Positions 6,521 to 6,815 of a stretch of 6,815 nucleotides of DNA are shown here, piece by piece; positions within the stretch are counted from its first letter, which is position 1; every line of letters starts with the position of its first letter. Below the pieces are notes generated by a model. That model searched no databases and had not been told where the DNA came from. It saw only the letters and a program-made list of their open reading frames with translations. Source of the DNA: Candidatus Adiutrix sp. (lineage in GTDB: Bacteria; Desulfobacterota; Desulfarculia; Adiutricales; Adiutricaceae). The position numbers and the translations under genes were made by a program. The stretch spans positions 1 through 6,815 of the forward strand of contig JAITVE010000196.1 of assembly GCA_031285975.1 (NCBI GenBank). The letters are read 5' to 3'.

Positions 6521-6815
6521 ATGAATAACCTGACCATTGATGGAACCAACCTCGCTGCGGGCGAAGTGCCCGGCGCCAATTTAGAGGAAATTTTAACCAC
6601 CCTGATGGAACATCCCGTGGTCGCCAATCGCGTCATCACCAAAGTTCTGCTCAACGGCGATATTTACAGCGAAGAAATGCCCCACGCCGCCCTGGAAGTT
6701 GACCGGGGGCAAATCGACAGTTTAGAGTTGGAAACCCACACCGCCGAAGACCTGAGCCTCCACTTCCTGGAAAACGGCCATTACTTCGTGGGGGCCATGC
6801 GCGAAGCCCTGCCGA
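6521..6815 (+). CDS. Small acidic protein of unknown function, 5' part
   Basis: The open frame runs from ATG 6521 to the window end, giving 98 residues without a stop, and is preceded by a good GGAGG. It is not long enough to close inside the window. The visible part is strongly acidic (17 Asp/Glu against 4 Lys/Arg), lacks cysteine, and has no signal peptide or membrane segment, so a soluble cytoplasmic protein is likely. It starts MNNLTIDGTNLAAGEV and has a helix-like stretch around 21-30, then RVITKVLLNGDIYSEEMPHA (37-56), ALEVDRGQIDSLELET (57-72) and a second helical part (75-95). The alternation of short strands and helices suggests a compact alpha/beta fold. I do not recognise the family. 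Being co-directional and 90 nt behind the glycosyltransferase cluster, it may belong to the same flagellar or glycosylation locus, but it may also begin a separate transcription unit. Confidence 0.75.
   Translation, partial: MNNLTIDGTNLAAGEVPGANLEEILTTLMEHPVVANRVITKVLLNGDIYSEEMPHAALEVDRGQIDSLELETHTAEDLSLHFLENGHYFVGAMREALP

Overview
The window is GC-rich, with third codon positions dominated by G and C. It is almost completely filled by six same-strand genes, and it begins and ends inside a gene. The protein families and codon style suggest a deltaproteobacterium (Desulfobacterota, for example Desulfovibrio-like). That is inferred from gene type and composition only; there is no rRNA or other phylogenetic marker here.

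Layout, all on the + strand. Positions 1-965: the 3' part of a motility accessory factor (Maf/DUF115, MptE-like) gene, whose family transfers nonulosonic-acid-type sugars to flagellin. Positions 1010-2206: a GT-A family 2 glycosyltransferase with a C-terminal TPR array. Positions 2193-3341: a GT-B family 4-like glycosyltransferase with the EX7E signature. Positions 3325-5061: a CgeB/DUF3880-type GT-B glycosyltransferase whose N-terminal part looks like the N-terminal domain of Maf proteins. Positions 5072-6430: a family 9 (heptosyltransferase-type) glycosyltransferase with a four-cysteine cluster and an extra C-terminal domain. Positions 6521-6815: the start of a small acidic protein of unknown family, behind a 90-nt leader that contains a perfect hairpin.

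The first five genes look like one transcription unit. Spacings are 44 nt, a 14-nt overlap, a 17-nt overlap and 10 nt, so the three middle genes are probably translationally coupled. Together they look like a protein-glycan assembly cassette, most likely for flagellin: Maf attaches or transfers the first sugar, and the other transferases extend or decorate the chain. No flagellin, nucleotide-sugar synthesis or flippase gene is visible, so the glycan and its acceptor cannot be fixed from this window.

No tRNA, rRNA, CRISPR array, insertion sequence or confident promoter was found. The most interesting points are the Maf-like N-terminal module on the CgeB-type enzyme, the cysteine cluster and C-terminal extension of the family 9 enzyme, the altered GQDLAY-type motif in the Maf protein, and the unrecognised small gene at the right edge.
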